From: Tridacna crocea
Lineage: Eukaryota; Mollusca; Bivalvia; Cardiida; Cardiidae
DNA: 64,000 bases
Direction of reading: 5' to 3'
NCBI GenBank assembly: GCA_943736015.1
Contig: OX031069.1
Location: 43,682,728-43,746,727 of the forward strand
Below are positions 51,158 through 62,794 of the stretch, piece by piece (within the stretch, counting starts at the first letter, position 1; each line of letters starts with the position of its first letter). Both the position numbers and the translations under genes were made by a program. A model generated the notes under the pieces. That model was given only the letters and a program-made list of their open reading frames with translations, made no database searches and was not told the DNA's origin.

Positions 51158-51275
51158 GTTTGAGATAAGATTTTATTATATCAAACTCGTCAAGGAAAAT
51201 GTTATTAAGCTCGCCAAAGGCTCGCTTAATAACATTTCCCTAGACTCGTTTAATAAAATCTTATCTCAAAAGCTA
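51158..51275. mobile_element. Palindromic element, TTGAGATAAGATTTTATT family
   Basis: TTGAGATAAGATTTTATTA ... AACTCG ... AATGTTATTAAG pairs with its reverse through GCTCGCCAAAGGCTCGC. Partial copies at 22603-22675 and at the window edge, 63963-64000. Confidence 0.75.
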
Positions 51276-51297
51276 ACTCATATCAGATCCAATATGT

Positions 51298-51585
51298 CTT
51301 CAACAAATGCTTTGAATTTAGACGCTGTAGTCTAAATTTTTGTAGTTAGGTAAAAGGTTAATATCTTAACCCTTTACCAAACAATCCCTGGTTTTTATGA
51401 CCCTGAGATAGAAAACCCTTTGAAAACATTGTTGGAAAAGGAGAAAATGTTAGTAACCAGCATTTTCTCGTCTTCCAACAATGTTTTCTATCCAGCTGGA
51501 AACAAATTTCACTTTTTGAGTAACGTCGTCTGCAAATGCTTTTAATTTGGACCAGTCTAAAATTTTGTCGTTTGGAAAGAGTTAA
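51298..51585 (-). mobile_element. Family P right-end fragment then full copy (51366-51585)
   Basis: The fragment ends GTAAAAGGTTAA. The full copy has TTAA at both ends and damaged pairing (TTCTCGTCTTCC). Confidence 0.72.
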
Positions 51586-52278
51586 GTCAAAGCACTGAAA
51601 GCACTGACAGAAAAGTGAATTTGAAATAAGTGGTTATGGTAAAGATAAAAATTTCTTAATTTATACAAGATTGAAGAAAAATTGTTGGATTTGTTCAATG
51701 ATTCCGTTCCATTCCGGTAATTAAGTCTGGTCCGGTCTAATCCAGATCCGCTTCAACGTAATGACTTTACCTCAAGCTCTTGACTATATAATTGTCGAAA
51801 TAAGAAATACTACGAAAGACTTCAGTTTCTTAACTTACAATTTAAAACAAGTTATTTCGTTGAATAAGACCTTGTTACCTCGCTTAATAAGACCTTGTTG
51901 ATAGAAAGAAAAAATGTTTTGCATGTTCAAGTGATCTTTTTGTTATTGTTCCATAATGAAATTATATTTTAAGTCTTCTTTTTCAAAACCATAGTATATC
52001 ATTAGATAAAAACAAGTGCTGATTGTCTGTGGCTAACGATTACTAAATCGTTTCTGCCTGCCATGATCTAATGCTTTTGGAACCTTTCATTAACCAGATC
52101 TGTTGCTATTAAAACACTAGATGAATATAATATCACTAAAACTTAGTTGAATACGGCGTAACTTATATTCAAACAAAAACACACACAAATAGTTCAAAAG
52201 GACAAATTGCTAATTTGTGTGCAGCTTCACTAACTAACGTATGTGTCAACAAGATCAAGTTTATTTAAATAGTCTCTA

Positions 52279-52509
52279 TTTAACCCGTTACCACACAATC
52301 CCTACTTTTGATGGCTCTGAGAAAGAAGCCTTAAGAAAACATTGTGGGGAAAAAGAGAAAATGCTGGTTACCAGCATTTTCTCCTTTTCGCACAATGTTT
52401 TCTACCCTTCACAAGACAAACTTCAAATTTTCAGTCACTTTTATATTGTCGTCTGCAAATGCTTTCGATCTGGATAAGCCTAAAATAGTGTCGTTTGGTA
52501 ATGAGTTAA
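52279..52509 (-). mobile_element. Family P MITE in the 3' UTR of the membrane-protein gene
   Basis: TTAA at both ends; GGGGAAAAAGAG / CTCCTTTTCGCAC core. Ends 17 bp before the stop codon coordinate 52527. Confidence 0.8.
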
Positions 52510-52526
52510 TTCATATTCTATGTTCG

Positions 52527-52802
52527 TCAAAATTTTCTTGGTTTCCAAACTTCACTGATTTCGCTTATTTCTTCCTCTGTACGCAAGCCATCTCCTTCTT
52601 CGTCTATAAACCGCACACGGGTGTCGCCAGACGTTGCTGGAATATATTCTGTTACTCCCCCGGAAGCGTACACTGGTTCCCGTTCTAGGTGAGCCTTCAT
52701 TGTACATGCTGGATAGTGAATTGGCGAATCGTCTGTGTAAGGAACCATACTGTGGATATGGTTAAACGCTTCAATTGCTGGGGTTCCTATAGGCATGTCG
52801 AT
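52527..52802 (-). CDS. Membrane-protein terminal exon and stop
   Basis: Acceptor TCCTGACAG. 91 codons plus TGA, starting IDMPIGTPAIEAFNHIHSMV, acidic near the end, and finishing SEVWKPRKF. A family P MITE (52279-52509) starts 18 bp after the stop, so the 3' UTR is partly MITE sequence. Confidence 0.75.
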   Translation of the reverse strand: MDMPIGTPAIEAFNHIHSMVPYTDDSPIHYPACTMKAHLEREPVYASGGVTEYIPATSGDTRVRFIDEEGDGLRTEEEISEISEVWKPRKF

Positions 52803-55800
52803 CTGTCAGGAAAAATATCAGTTAACAAAAATATTAAATTGTGCACCGAAAAAAAAAATACTTTCTTTTGCTATATAATGCACTAAACTGTCCGTGAGTT
52901 AAATGGATCTACTTTGTCCTAAAACCGACTGGATCAGATGGCAGAATGGTCCTTCAATGAAATGCAGAAAAGGAAAATAAAAGAAAAAAAAGTTGATGTA
53001 GTTTAGCCCACGCAAACTGCACAGGCTGATATGATGCATAAAAAACCTCCTTTTCACGAATAACAATTCATATGTAAATAGACTGAGAGAATAATATGTA
53101 TAAAATTAGCATAGGCCTACGGCATTCCATTATGTATGTACCTCGGCCATATTTCGTTTGTTATTCTTGAAAAAGGCCGTCGCCCAACCATTGAAGAAAG
53201 ATCCTTAATTTATGCATGATGAAGTCAAAAGTGGCGTAATTTAGGTTCCCATCCTTAATTAAGTACCTTGGATAGCTCATTACGACTGGTAATCATACTG
53301 ATGGACAATTACATGTTTCGAATATTTCTATTTTGCTGGTCATATTAATATTTTTATTGTGCCTTTAATTTATTACTATATGATCCATCATTTACATATA
53401 GATAAATGGTCTTTTCTTTATCAATTATTGTAGTTAAGTTATCATATCCTAAGTCAGGCGAGAAACCAAGAGAGTGTCACCGTGGAAGTCGAGCATAAAA
53501 ACATTTTTAAAACATGTATATTATATATTGCCTCTATTACTCAGTTGATATACTGTAACTTCTTTTGTTTCCGTCCAAAAAATATTCCAGATCAAAACCT
53601 GGTTTAATGCCACTTTAAAACTCGAGTCGGTTTGAAAGATTCTATTACGATCACATTTTCAAATAAACACTCGATTCCACCTTTTTGTTAACATAGGTAG
53701 TAGTCAAAAGGAAGCGAAACTTTTATAACATTATGAGCCTTGTCCCATTTCGTACAACAAAAACACCAGCGAAAAAATTCTTCTTTAGGAATAACTTTCA
53801 CCGGCACAAAAACAAATTGTCAGTTGAACAAGGTAAAGGCGCTAAGCCGGTCGATGCACGAAGCGGGAACGTAATAATACATGTAGCTCCGTACCAGACG
53901 CAAAAAAAAAATAGACATGTCGAAATTGAAATCATTTTAAGACAACAAATTAAATGTGCGCCAATTAATGGCTTTTGTCTATATTATGATACAAAACATG
54001 GAAGGAAAAAGAGGAAATGCGGATTATCAGCATTTTCTGCTTTTCCCGCCACGTTTTCAAAACCCATCTGTTTCAGGGTAGTTCAAACTCGGGATTGTGC
54101 AGTGTGTGGTAGAACTTTATTTCTGTTCCAGACTATAAAAAAATTAGACTTGTTCTTAAGTTCTTATTTTTGCATATTTGCACAGTCTGATCTAATCCTA
54201 TGCCAGTGGTTATTTCCTATTTCCATTGTTTATCTTTTACGCTTTAAGTGAAACTGCTAGCGGCTAACGGACTGCACATGTGTACAGTATGATTGACAGC
54301 CCTGAGAAAGAAGCCTGTAAAGGGCATTGTGAAAAAGGAGAAAATGCTGGTAACCGTCATTTTTTTCCTTTTCCCGCAATGTTTTCAATGTTTTCAATGT
54401 TTTCTACCCTTCAAATTTGCAGTCACTTTTATTTTGTCGTCTGCAAATGCTTTTGATTTTGGTAAGTCTAAAATTTGGTGGCTTGCAAGTAATTACAGTC
54501 TGATCGTTTTGAATAATTGCTATTTTCTATATTTAACTTTTTTTTTATGTTTTCAAAAGACTTCTGCTCTATTACGACTATATTGTAAATATGTAATATA
54601 CTTCTGCAAATTTGTTTGGTTAATCAAGATACATTATAGCTATTACAAATGTTTCTGAATATGACGATTTTCTATCGCTCCCTTTGTTTATTCTCAATTT
54701 TGAACGCAGATGGAGTGATAGTAAGTTATCATTAAAGAATAGTTACGCAATTTTTTGCAGACGATGTTTTTCGATTTATTCCCCAGCAATCCATTTGTCT
54801 ACCTTGCTTTTTCGTTTCGAACAAGGAAGGCATTAATGGAATGAAGGGGATTTATGTCAAAAAAATATTACTTTTCATAATATTGGAATAGGTTCGCCAT
54901 ATTGTATTATACATTTATATGTTTTTCATATACCTCATAGGTCTATGACCTTCTGGTTTTCATTAATAAAGACACATTGAAAGCATTTGGAGACGACATA
55001 GTTACCTTGAAGCCTGCTAAGCAAAACTCTAAGACCCTTTGCAGACAGTGTAGATCAAGATCAGACTGCACAGAACGTGCAGTCTGATCTTGTATCCACA
55101 CTGTCTGTTAAGAAGATATTTTTCCTATTAAATACCCTTCAAATAACAACGTTTCGGTTTTCTTTTCCATCGACTTGAAAATTTCATTTAACTATGAACT
55201 CTTAGGCTTCTAAACACTTCTCACTGACCTTTGCAGACAGTGTAGATGACGATCAGACTGCACAAAACGCGCAGTCTGATCTTTGGTCGACATTTTCCGT
55301 TTAAGAGATAATTATTTTTTGTCCAAAAACTCTTTTCGAAAAAGAAAGATCTTCATTTTACAATAGGCTTAAAATTTCATTTAGTTCTTTTGGTAGTCAA
55401 GGCTAGAATTTTGTCGTCTGGTAAAGGGTTAACCCATTACCACACAATCCCTACTTTTGACGCCCCTGGGAAAGAAGCCTTTTGAAAACACTGTAGGAAA
55501 AGGAGAAAATGCTGGTAACCAGCATTTTCTCCTTTTCCTATAGTGTTTTCTACTCTTCCCAGAACAAATTTCAATTTTTCAGTCACCTTTATTTTGTCGT
55601 CTGCAAATGCTTTCAATTTGGACCAGTCTAAAATTTTCTTGTGTGGTAAAGAGTTAAGCGTATTAAGGATTAATCAAGGCTCACGTGATAGGACTTGTCC
55701 CTGAAATGATAGCAAAAGAGTGGAAAATGATGTTGATCATCCTTTGCTCCCTTCTACAAAATGTTTTCTAAATTCTCATCACTCTATGTTGTCAATTCTT

Positions 55801-58800
55801 GATCATTGTTTTCGGGGGGTTTTTTTTTCCGAATATTAAAAAAATTAAAGAACGTTCACAGTTTTTTTTTCTAATCGAGGGCGAAATGTTTCGTAGATTT
55901 GTTTATAAACAAAACCATCTGCGATTTGAGAAAGGTAAAAAAGAGCGATACTGCGTAGTTCCTGAGATTTTTTTTCACACAAAATAAGAAAGTCTTCAGG
56001 GAAAAAGAGATAATTTTCGAGACATAATCCGATTTTACTTCGCTTTAATTACGTACAGGGCACATGTCTGCGGCATTGAAATATATGGCTTGGAACATAC
56101 GAAAAGGGGCATTCGGACATTTGCCGCGCGGTAAAGCGCCGTCTCGGATTGGCCTGCGCAATACGTACAGGCTAATCCGAGACGACACTTTGTGACTTCA
56201 ATAGACTTTGTGCAACAGTAAGCTTACGCAAAACAGAAAATTACATAATAACGGAGATAACAGATCACGCTGCGTGGACGCAAATGTCTAAATGTCCCTT
56301 TTCACATAACGCAGGCTGTATAATGCGTGCAAAAAAGATTTATCTTGGAACAGACTGTACTCCGGAAAACGTGACATTTAGATTTTACGGTCGTTTTGTA
56401 CTAGAGTACCATTTCGTTTTTGGCAGCGGGTGAAACCCGCTGTCATAGTCGCCAGGCATGAGTTACTGATTTTCAACGCCTACGGTATTTATCTAGGTCG
56501 AGAATTCTTGCATCCGGCAGCTTTTTCCTGGATACGCGAGGTAAACAAAACTTGATTGCTACACGTGACTAAATAGTTCCTCCGTGAATACACAAACGAC
56601 CATTTATAAATACGCGCTACTCTCGCAGGCGACACCCTTCAAAACTGCCTTACACCTTACGAGTTCATACGTAATGCAGAATCGAAATGGAAAGAGGGCG
56701 TCGGTATATATATACATAGACTGAAAAAGTGCAAAAGAAAATATTTTCAGAGCAAACGTTTTTATTAGTCGCCGCGCAGAAGCACGCGTCTATATGTTTA
56801 ACAGTTTTTCGAGTTAGAACACGGACAATGAGAACTTCTTTTTATAGAGGTTAACAATGAATCTTTCTACTTCGCCTTAAACTGGCTTTTTAATTCATTC
56901 TTAAACTACAAAGTATATACAATACGATATGGAGTGCAACACGCGAAAAGGGTCATTCGGACATTTGCGTAAAGTGTCGTCTCTGATCAGTGTGTGCAGT
57001 CCGCACAGGCTAATCCGAAACGACACTTTCCGATTTTATGTGATTTTCTGTTTTACGCAAGTCTACTGTAGCAGAAAATCTAATGTAGTCGTAAAGTGTC
57101 GTCTCGGATTAGCCTGCGCGGACAGCGCAGGCTAATCCGAGACGACACTTTACGCAAATGTCCGAATGCACCTTTTCGTGTGTTGCACTCCATATATACT
57201 ATTTTTGCTCTGTTAATACTTACAACACCAAAAAAAAAAATCCGCCCAATTATTACTATCATTACTATTCGTGAGAAATCGACTCATCCAAATAAATGCC
57301 TTGTTTCCATCGGTCAAGGCTGTACAGGTTTCCAGTCATTTCATACCTAGTTAATTTCGTACGATTTTGGTCATTTCGCACAGGTCCTATACTTTCTATT
57401 TTGATCATTCATTTCGTACCCAGGGGTCATTTCATACCTACTTTGGTCATTTCGTACACAGGTTTAATTATTATTCTGATTATTTAATACCTAGTTTTTC
57501 CTACTAATTGTGTGTTTTTTGTTGAATGGCCACCGCTAAAATTGTACATGGTTGAAATTGTGTTAAATTCCACCGAAGAACGAGTATGATGGTTATGATT
57601 GTATCTAACCATTATTAGTTACTTCTTTCTAAGTTTAGTTTTTAAAACAAACATTGTTTAGAACCCTTTTGTTTATTTTTATTTTAAAGGATAGAAAACA
57701 TTGTGGATTAAAGAGAAAATGCTGGAAACATTGTTTTCACAAGTCGGCATTGGGTGGTGAAGAGTTAAAAGTAGTTATAATTGCTAATTATGTTATACAT
57801 TTACTTGTACAACACAATCTCAAGTTTTAACGACCCTTAGAATATAACTTTTTACAAACATTGTAGGAATGGGAGAAAATGCTGGTAAGCAGCATTTTCT
57901 CCTTTTCCAACAACGTTTTCTACCATATCAAAGATGTACGCTGTTTTTGAGCCATGTTTCAATTTTTGTCTGTAAATGGCTTCTTTCAGTATAATTTATT
58001 GGTAGTTAATGCAATTTAAACAGCTTGGGTCATAACAGCTGCCAGTGCACCTATGCATGCGTTTCTTGGCTTTTTCGCATCAGTAACCAGTACTGACACA
58101 ACTTTCTTTCCAAACTAGGCATCTGAGGTCAGAGGCAATAAATCACATAAAAGACAATTTGCTGAACAGAGTATTTTTGCCACACAATGAAAACTTAACA
58201 ACCCTCGGGTAGAGGCCTTCTGAAAACATTGTTGGAAAAGGAGGAAATGCTGGTTACCAGCATTTCCTCCTTTTCCAACATTTTTTTTATATTCTTTCAG
58301 AAATAAACTTAACTATCTGAATGTCGAATTCGTTATCTGCAAATGCTTTGAATTTGGACTGGTCTAAAATTTCCTTGTGTAATAATGAGTTGAGTACGCT
58401 CATGAATCGATTCATCCCCTTTCAGACATTAAACCAAATGTAGTAAGAATCTGCTGAAGGGAATTAGAAATTGGTACTTATCTGTAAATCAAACAGTCTA
58501 ATATGGTGAAAAAACGTTGATAAACGTTGATAAACAAGTGAACTTGCTTATTACAGGCAATTTACCCACTTCTCACAAAGTTTTCCTTGGACTTCTTCAG
58601 CATGTAAAAATGTTCGATTTATAAATAAATTTGTAAAAGTGCAGATTAAGTATTAGCTGTTGTTTCTACTTCAAATGTTGCTGCTCACGATTTTGGACAA
58701 TCCAACAAGTTTCCTTAAAGTCATGCACTGAATAACAATATGGCATGAATGATAAGTGGATCAGAAAGAAGACCATGCTGGAAATTTAAACCAGCGGTAC

Positions 58801-61800
58801 CAACTTCAAGTCTTTGAATTACAAACTCCTTAAAAGGGATCGGCAAAACTTTTATAAAGCACATTATTTGGCCTACAAGGATTTTGAGGTGTAAAACCTC
58901 AAAATTATAGTAAAACTGGTTTTCAGTACTTTAAGATACCTTTCAAGAATTTTATAACTGTTACGGATTGATATGACAGAAAACATTGATTAGAAGCACT
59001 TTCTCCATTTCCACAAATATCTTTAAAGGCCTCTTCCACAGGGTCATGAAAACCTGGGATTGTTTCGGAAAGGATTAATATCATTTATTCAAGTCTTGTT
59101 TTCTGCCTGTGCTCATGTACTAGATTTTATCTTTATTTTAGCCACAAACAAATGAGCTGTGCTTTTGCAAAAGGTGGCTTCTTGCATCCTCATGATGGAT
59201 TATACCAAGCAAGACATAAATAATTATTGATCCATAGACCGACCCTTCCATGTACAGAAAATTGACCAATGGCGAAAAGTTTCAGCTCAGGTCAGACTGT
59301 GAAGACTGCACAGACTGACTGTCTACACAGGCTGACCTAGGTCTATACTGTTTGCAGATCGATTAACCCTTTTACCAAACAATTTCTGGTTTTTACGACC
59401 CTAAGACAGATCCATTTTGAAAACACTGTGGGAAAATGTGACAATGCTGGTTACCAGCCTTTTCCCACGTTTTATACCTTACTAGAAACAAATTTGAATT
59501 TTTGAGTTACATTTATTTTGTCATCTGCAAGTGCTTTGAGTTTGGACCAGTCTAAAATTTTGTCGTTTGGGAAAGGGTTAAGGCACCTTTTTACTTTTTA
59601 GAGTCAAGTATAAAGGAAACCTGTGCAAAGAAAATAGTAAGATCTGTAGCTGGCACAAACCCGCTGCCGTCAGTGCGTCAGCGCTTTGATTAAAAATCAT
59701 GATCGTTTTTGACGGCGGGTAGTTTAAGAAACGTACAATCCGGTTGGTGGGCGAACGACCGGAAGTAGATGGCATTGTGGGAAAACGACAAAAAGCTGAT
59801 TCATGTGGCCAGCTGGTATCCTTAGCTGGTAGCCATAATTTTCTTCTTAACCGTTTCTTTTCTTTCATTTATTCATCACTTGCACTGTTCATTTTTCATC
59901 TGCAAATGCCATCAGTTTTAGATAAGTCTCTTCTTTAACTACAAAATCTTGAGTTTTAGCAACGCTTAGGAAGAAAGCATCGTGGGCAAGTGAGAAAATG
60001 GTAACCAGTAATTTGGCCTTTATCACGGATGCTATCTACCATTTTATAAAAAGAATTTATGCTTTTCAGCCTCATTGAATTTGTCGTCTGCAAAATACTT
60101 TCGAGTTGGACAGATCTAAAATTTTGTTGTGTGGTGCAGAGTTGAACGTTGTCTTCTTGAACAGCAAAAAAAACCCCTTCTATACCAGTCTTCTTGAACA
60201 GGCAAAAAGAAAAAAAACTTCTTTACTTAACGGAATTCAAAGAAACAAACAAACCTCGAAACCGTTACAATGGTTTTCTGCAGGGTAATTCCCTGTCTGA
60301 GACGAACAACTACTCTGTCTGTTTAGAGGTCGTCGACTTGAACTACGGGATCCATCTCGGTACAAATTAGTGTTTCTGTGAAACACTGAGTAATCTCGCA
60401 TTCTGCGCCTACAATAGACAGATATAATGACAGAAATAGCAGCGGGGAGCCAAGTCATTAATTAATGGTATAATGTTATTACATATTAAACATTTTTGTT
60501 TCCATGGTTTTTCTTTTGTTTTAAAAAAAAATGTTTGATGAGAATAAGAGTTATTCAAGTTTTATAAATGCGACATACATGTATATACCATATATTAATT
60601 TGATTCCTGTTTCACCCACGCAAACAGTTGATTCTGTCATTTCTTACGCAAACACACCTGGCGATAACGGACATTTCTCATCGAGATCGTGACACTTAGT
60701 ACCCGTCCCCTTCAAAAGAATGTAAGTAAACAATAGGGAACAAGCAATTTCGTTGAAATTATATCCCCCGCCGAAAAAGACCTTTTTTGATACAAACGTA
60801 TAAGACGTATTGTGTTTTGAATGTAAATGTGGCCTTTTTGTTATTGGTCCATGATGAAATTATACATTAAGCTCCTTTGTTCCATGGCACGGGATTTCAT
60901 TACATAACTAGACACATACACATTTTCAAGTTGATAGATGAAACACTTTTCAAGTTATGTTCTGGACAAAAAAATTGGCCTGAAAAATAACTCCAAAAAT
61001 TTGAAGGACAGAGTTGTCATTCATGTACACTGCACTCCTCCTTAATGAGATCTGTCCACTTACGAAGTTTGAAGTTGGTATCTGAAATACTGTTTAAGTT
61101 ATCTTCCGGATAAAAATGGGGGACGGAAGGAGGGACTGACAGAGACTATTAGCATATCCCCCCCTAACCAAGGGGATAATAAGCATTGAAAATAAACTAG
61201 CACTTGTCCCAGAACAGGATAAATTCACCAAAGGTTAATCAGTCAAAAAAAGCCTGTGAATCTAAATGGAAATGTGCGAACAAAAATCCAATGTAAAAAT
61301 TTACAAAGGCCAATAACTCCAAAAATACTGAAGATAGAGTTATGGTTCTTGTGCACTACACTTCTCCTCAATTAGTTCTATATGTGTGTGAAGTTTCAAG
61401 TTCCTAGCTTTTATACTTTGGAGATATACGCCAGACAGAAATCCAAAGTAAAAATTAACAAAGGGCAATAACTCAAAAATTACTGAAGACAGAGTTTTGG
61501 TTTTTATGAACTGCACTTTTCCTTCATGAATTCTATAAGTGTATACAGTTTGAAGTTCCTAGCCTTTGTACTTTTGGAGATATGCTCCCGACAAAATTCC
61601 AAATTGAAAATTTACAAAGAGCAATAACTCAACAATTACTGAAGATAGAGTTATGATTCTTTAGCACTGCACTTCTCCTTAATTAGTTCTATATGCATGT
61701 GATGTTTCAAGTTCCTAGCTTTTATACTTTTGGAGATATGCTCCGGACAAACATCAAAAGTTAAAATTTACAAAAGGCAATAACTTCAAAAATGCTGAAG

Positions 61801-62728
61801 ACAGAGTTATGGTTGTTGTGCACTGCATTTTTCCTCAATGGGTTCTATATGTGTGTGAAGTTTCAAGTTCCTAGCTTTCATACTTTTGGAGTTATGCTCC
61901 GGACAAAAATTCAAAGTAAAAATGTACAAAGGGCAATTACTCCAAAAACACTGAAGACAGAGTAATGGATCTTGTGCACTGCACGCCTCCTCAATAAGTT
62001 CTATATGAGTGTGAAGTTTCAAGTTCCTAGCTTTCATACTTTTGGAGATATGCTCCGGACAAAAATTCCAGAACAAAATTTACAAACGGCAATAACTCCA
62101 AAAACACTGAAGATGGAGTAATGGCTGTTGCACACTGCACGCCTCCTAAACGAGTTCTATATGTGTGTGAAGTTTCAAGTTTAAAGCTTTCATACTTTTG
62201 GAGATATGCTCTAGACAAAAATCCAAAGTTAAATTTTACAAAGGCCAATAACTTCAACAATACTGAAGACAGAGTTATAGTTGTTGTGCACTGCACTTTT
62301 CCTTAATGAGTTCTATATATGTGTGAAGTTTCAAGTTCCTAGCTTTTATACTTTTGGAGATATGCTCCGGACAAACATCCAAAAGTTAAAATGGGAGGAA
62401 TTTGGGGCTATGAAACCTGGCTGCATGTGGCTTTACGCTTAGCCACAGAAAAATGGAAGGAATTTGGGGCTATGAAACCTGGTTGCTTATGGCTGTAACA
62501 CTTGGCCATAGAAAGTGGAAGGAATTTGGGGCTATGAAACCTTGTTGCTTGCAACTTAAATACTGAACCACAGAAGACAGAAGAAATTTTGGGGTATCAG
62601 ACCTTATCATTACTTTTACCTCCAAATGACGCAGATAAGTATGATGACGATTGCGCCCCAAAGTACCACAACAAATGCGCCGCCAACTGCTCCGGCTACC
62701 TGGTCCGTTCCGAATCGGCCAACTTCTT
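52527..62728 (-). CDS. Unrecognised single-pass membrane protein, C-terminal three exons
   Basis: Three minus-strand exons join in frame: 62728-62620 (starts one base into a codon), 60408-60255 and 52802-52527, giving 178 residues and a TGA. Seen: EEVGRFGTDQ, then a hydrophobic segment of about 24 residues (AVGGAFVVVLWGAIVIILIC), then the stop-transfer run RRRMR, then a hydrophilic tail rich in Ser, Arg and Asn, and finally an acidic end with TEEEISEISEVW. The layout suggests a type I plasma-membrane protein with its ectodomain encoded upstream. I do not recognise the family. All splice sites are GT-AG and phases agree. The N-terminal exons were not found between 62.73 and 64.0 kb. Confidence 0.72.
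52803..53894. other. Membrane-protein gene intron, no feature seen
   Basis: Plain AT-rich intron sequence without any family recognised in this window. Confidence 0.4.
53895..54112 (+). mobile_element. Decayed family P copy
   Basis: GAGGAAATGCGGATTATCAG and TTTTCTGCTTTTCCCGCC; a fortuitous frame reads through it. Confidence 0.55.
54285..54488 (-). mobile_element. Decayed family P copy with a 9-bp triplication
   Basis: TGTTTTCAA occurs three times at 54380-54405; TTTTGTCGTCTGCAAATGC follows. Confidence 0.65.
55036..55115. repeat. Hairpin CAGACAGTGTAGATCAAGAT, copy 1
   Basis: CAGTGTAGATCAAGATCAGA / TCTGATCTTGTATCCACACTG around GCACAGAACGTGC. A second hairpin of the same kind is at 55230-55305, with fragments at 37745, 40700, 40975 and 59280. 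Confidence 0.65.
55228..55306. repeat. Hairpin CAGACAGTGTAGATCAAGAT, copy 2
   Basis: CTTTGCAGACAGTGTAGATG ... GCACAAAACGCGC ... TGATCTTTGG. More diverged than the copy 190 bp before it. Confidence 0.6.
55429..55657 (-). mobile_element. Family P MITE, full length, on an older fragment
   Basis: 229 bp, TTAA at both ends; TGTAGG / CCTATA arms. It abuts an older right-end fragment (GTCGTCTGGTAAAGGG). Confidence 0.85.
56083..56321. mobile_element. Palindromic MITE with TA flanks, copy 2 (diverged)
   Basis: ATGGCTTGGAACATACGAAA at the left; AGGCTAATCCGAGACGACAC inside; the right end is weak. Confidence 0.6.
56930..57192. mobile_element. Palindromic MITE with TA flanks, copy 3 (best preserved)
   Basis: Termini TGGAGTGCAACACGCGAAAA and its complement at the right end differ at few sites. 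Core 57091-57153 is a near-perfect hairpin (AAAGTGTCGTCTCGGATTAG / CTAATCCGAGACGACACTTT). TA flanks. Confidence 0.8.
57688..58015. mobile_element. Two decayed family P copies
   Basis: 57688-57768 (+, right hairpin arm gone) and 57806-58015 (-, core GGAGAAAATGCTGGTAAGCA). Confidence 0.62.
58020..58177 (-). mobile_element. SINE-like fragment
   Basis: GCCAGTGCACCTATGCATGC and AGTACTGACACAACTTTCTT match the 16.75 kb fragment. Confidence 0.4.
58178..58393 (-). mobile_element. Family P MITE with matched arm changes
   Basis: Arms TGTTGGAAAAGGAGGAAATG / CATTTCCTCCTTTTCCAACA pair fully, with two changes from consensus mirrored on both sides. Confidence 0.8.
58967..59079 (+). mobile_element. Right half of a family P MITE
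   Basis: CAGAAAACATTGATTAGAAG ... GGGTCATGAAAACCTGGGAT ... AAAGGATTAA. Confidence 0.6.
59363..59581 (-). mobile_element. Family P MITE
   Basis: TTAA at both ends; the core lost TTTTCTCC on one side. Confidence 0.78.
59936..60146 (-). mobile_element. Decayed family P copy
   Basis: TTGAGTTTTAGCAACGCTTAG ... TTGTCGTCTGCAAAATACTT; a further loose core match (GGCATTGTGGGAAAACGAC) is at 59772. 109 bp from a coding exon. Confidence 0.55.
60255..60408 (-). CDS. Membrane-protein exon, juxtamembrane basic tail
   Basis: Acceptor CTATTGTAG, donor GTTTGT. After a split Arg codon encodes RRMRDYSVFHRNTNLYRDGS, then an SR-rich stretch and NGFE. YSVF fits a Yxx-hydrophobic sorting motif (inference only). 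Confidence 0.72.
60470..60955. other. Intron sequence, nothing recognised
   Basis: AT-rich, no repeat family or exon seen. GTTATTGGTCCATGATGAAA at 60838 resembles GTTATTGTTCCATAATGAAA at 51942, a minor dispersed match. Confidence 0.35.
60960..62393 (+). repeat. Second, diverged 156-bp tandem array
   Basis: Landmark GGAGATATGCTCC at 61576, 61732, 61888, 62044, 62200 and 62356, exactly 156 bp apart. Shares CAATAACTC, GAGTTATG and GTGCACTGCACT with the 38.7-40.2 kb array but is older. Confidence 0.75.
62394..62580 (+). repeat. Three 61-bp tandem units
   Basis: GGAATTTGGGGCTATGAAAC recurs three times about 61 bp apart, directly after the 156-bp array. Confidence 0.7.
62620..62728 (-). CDS. Membrane-protein exon with the transmembrane segment
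   Basis: Acceptor ATGTCTGCAG, donor GTAAAA. Encodes EEVGRFGTDQVAGAVGGAF, continuing hydrophobic to LICVIW. It enters in phase 1, so at least one upstream exon exists. Confidence 0.75.
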
Positions 62729-62794
62729 CTGCAGACATATAAATAACTATTTTGAGATATGATACCGGTATGTGACACCTTCGTCTTGATGCTC

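Noticed and set aside
53733-54251. A 172-codon open frame on the plus strand
   Set aside because: Its second half is a decayed MITE, and the first half has no recognisable domain or splice partners.
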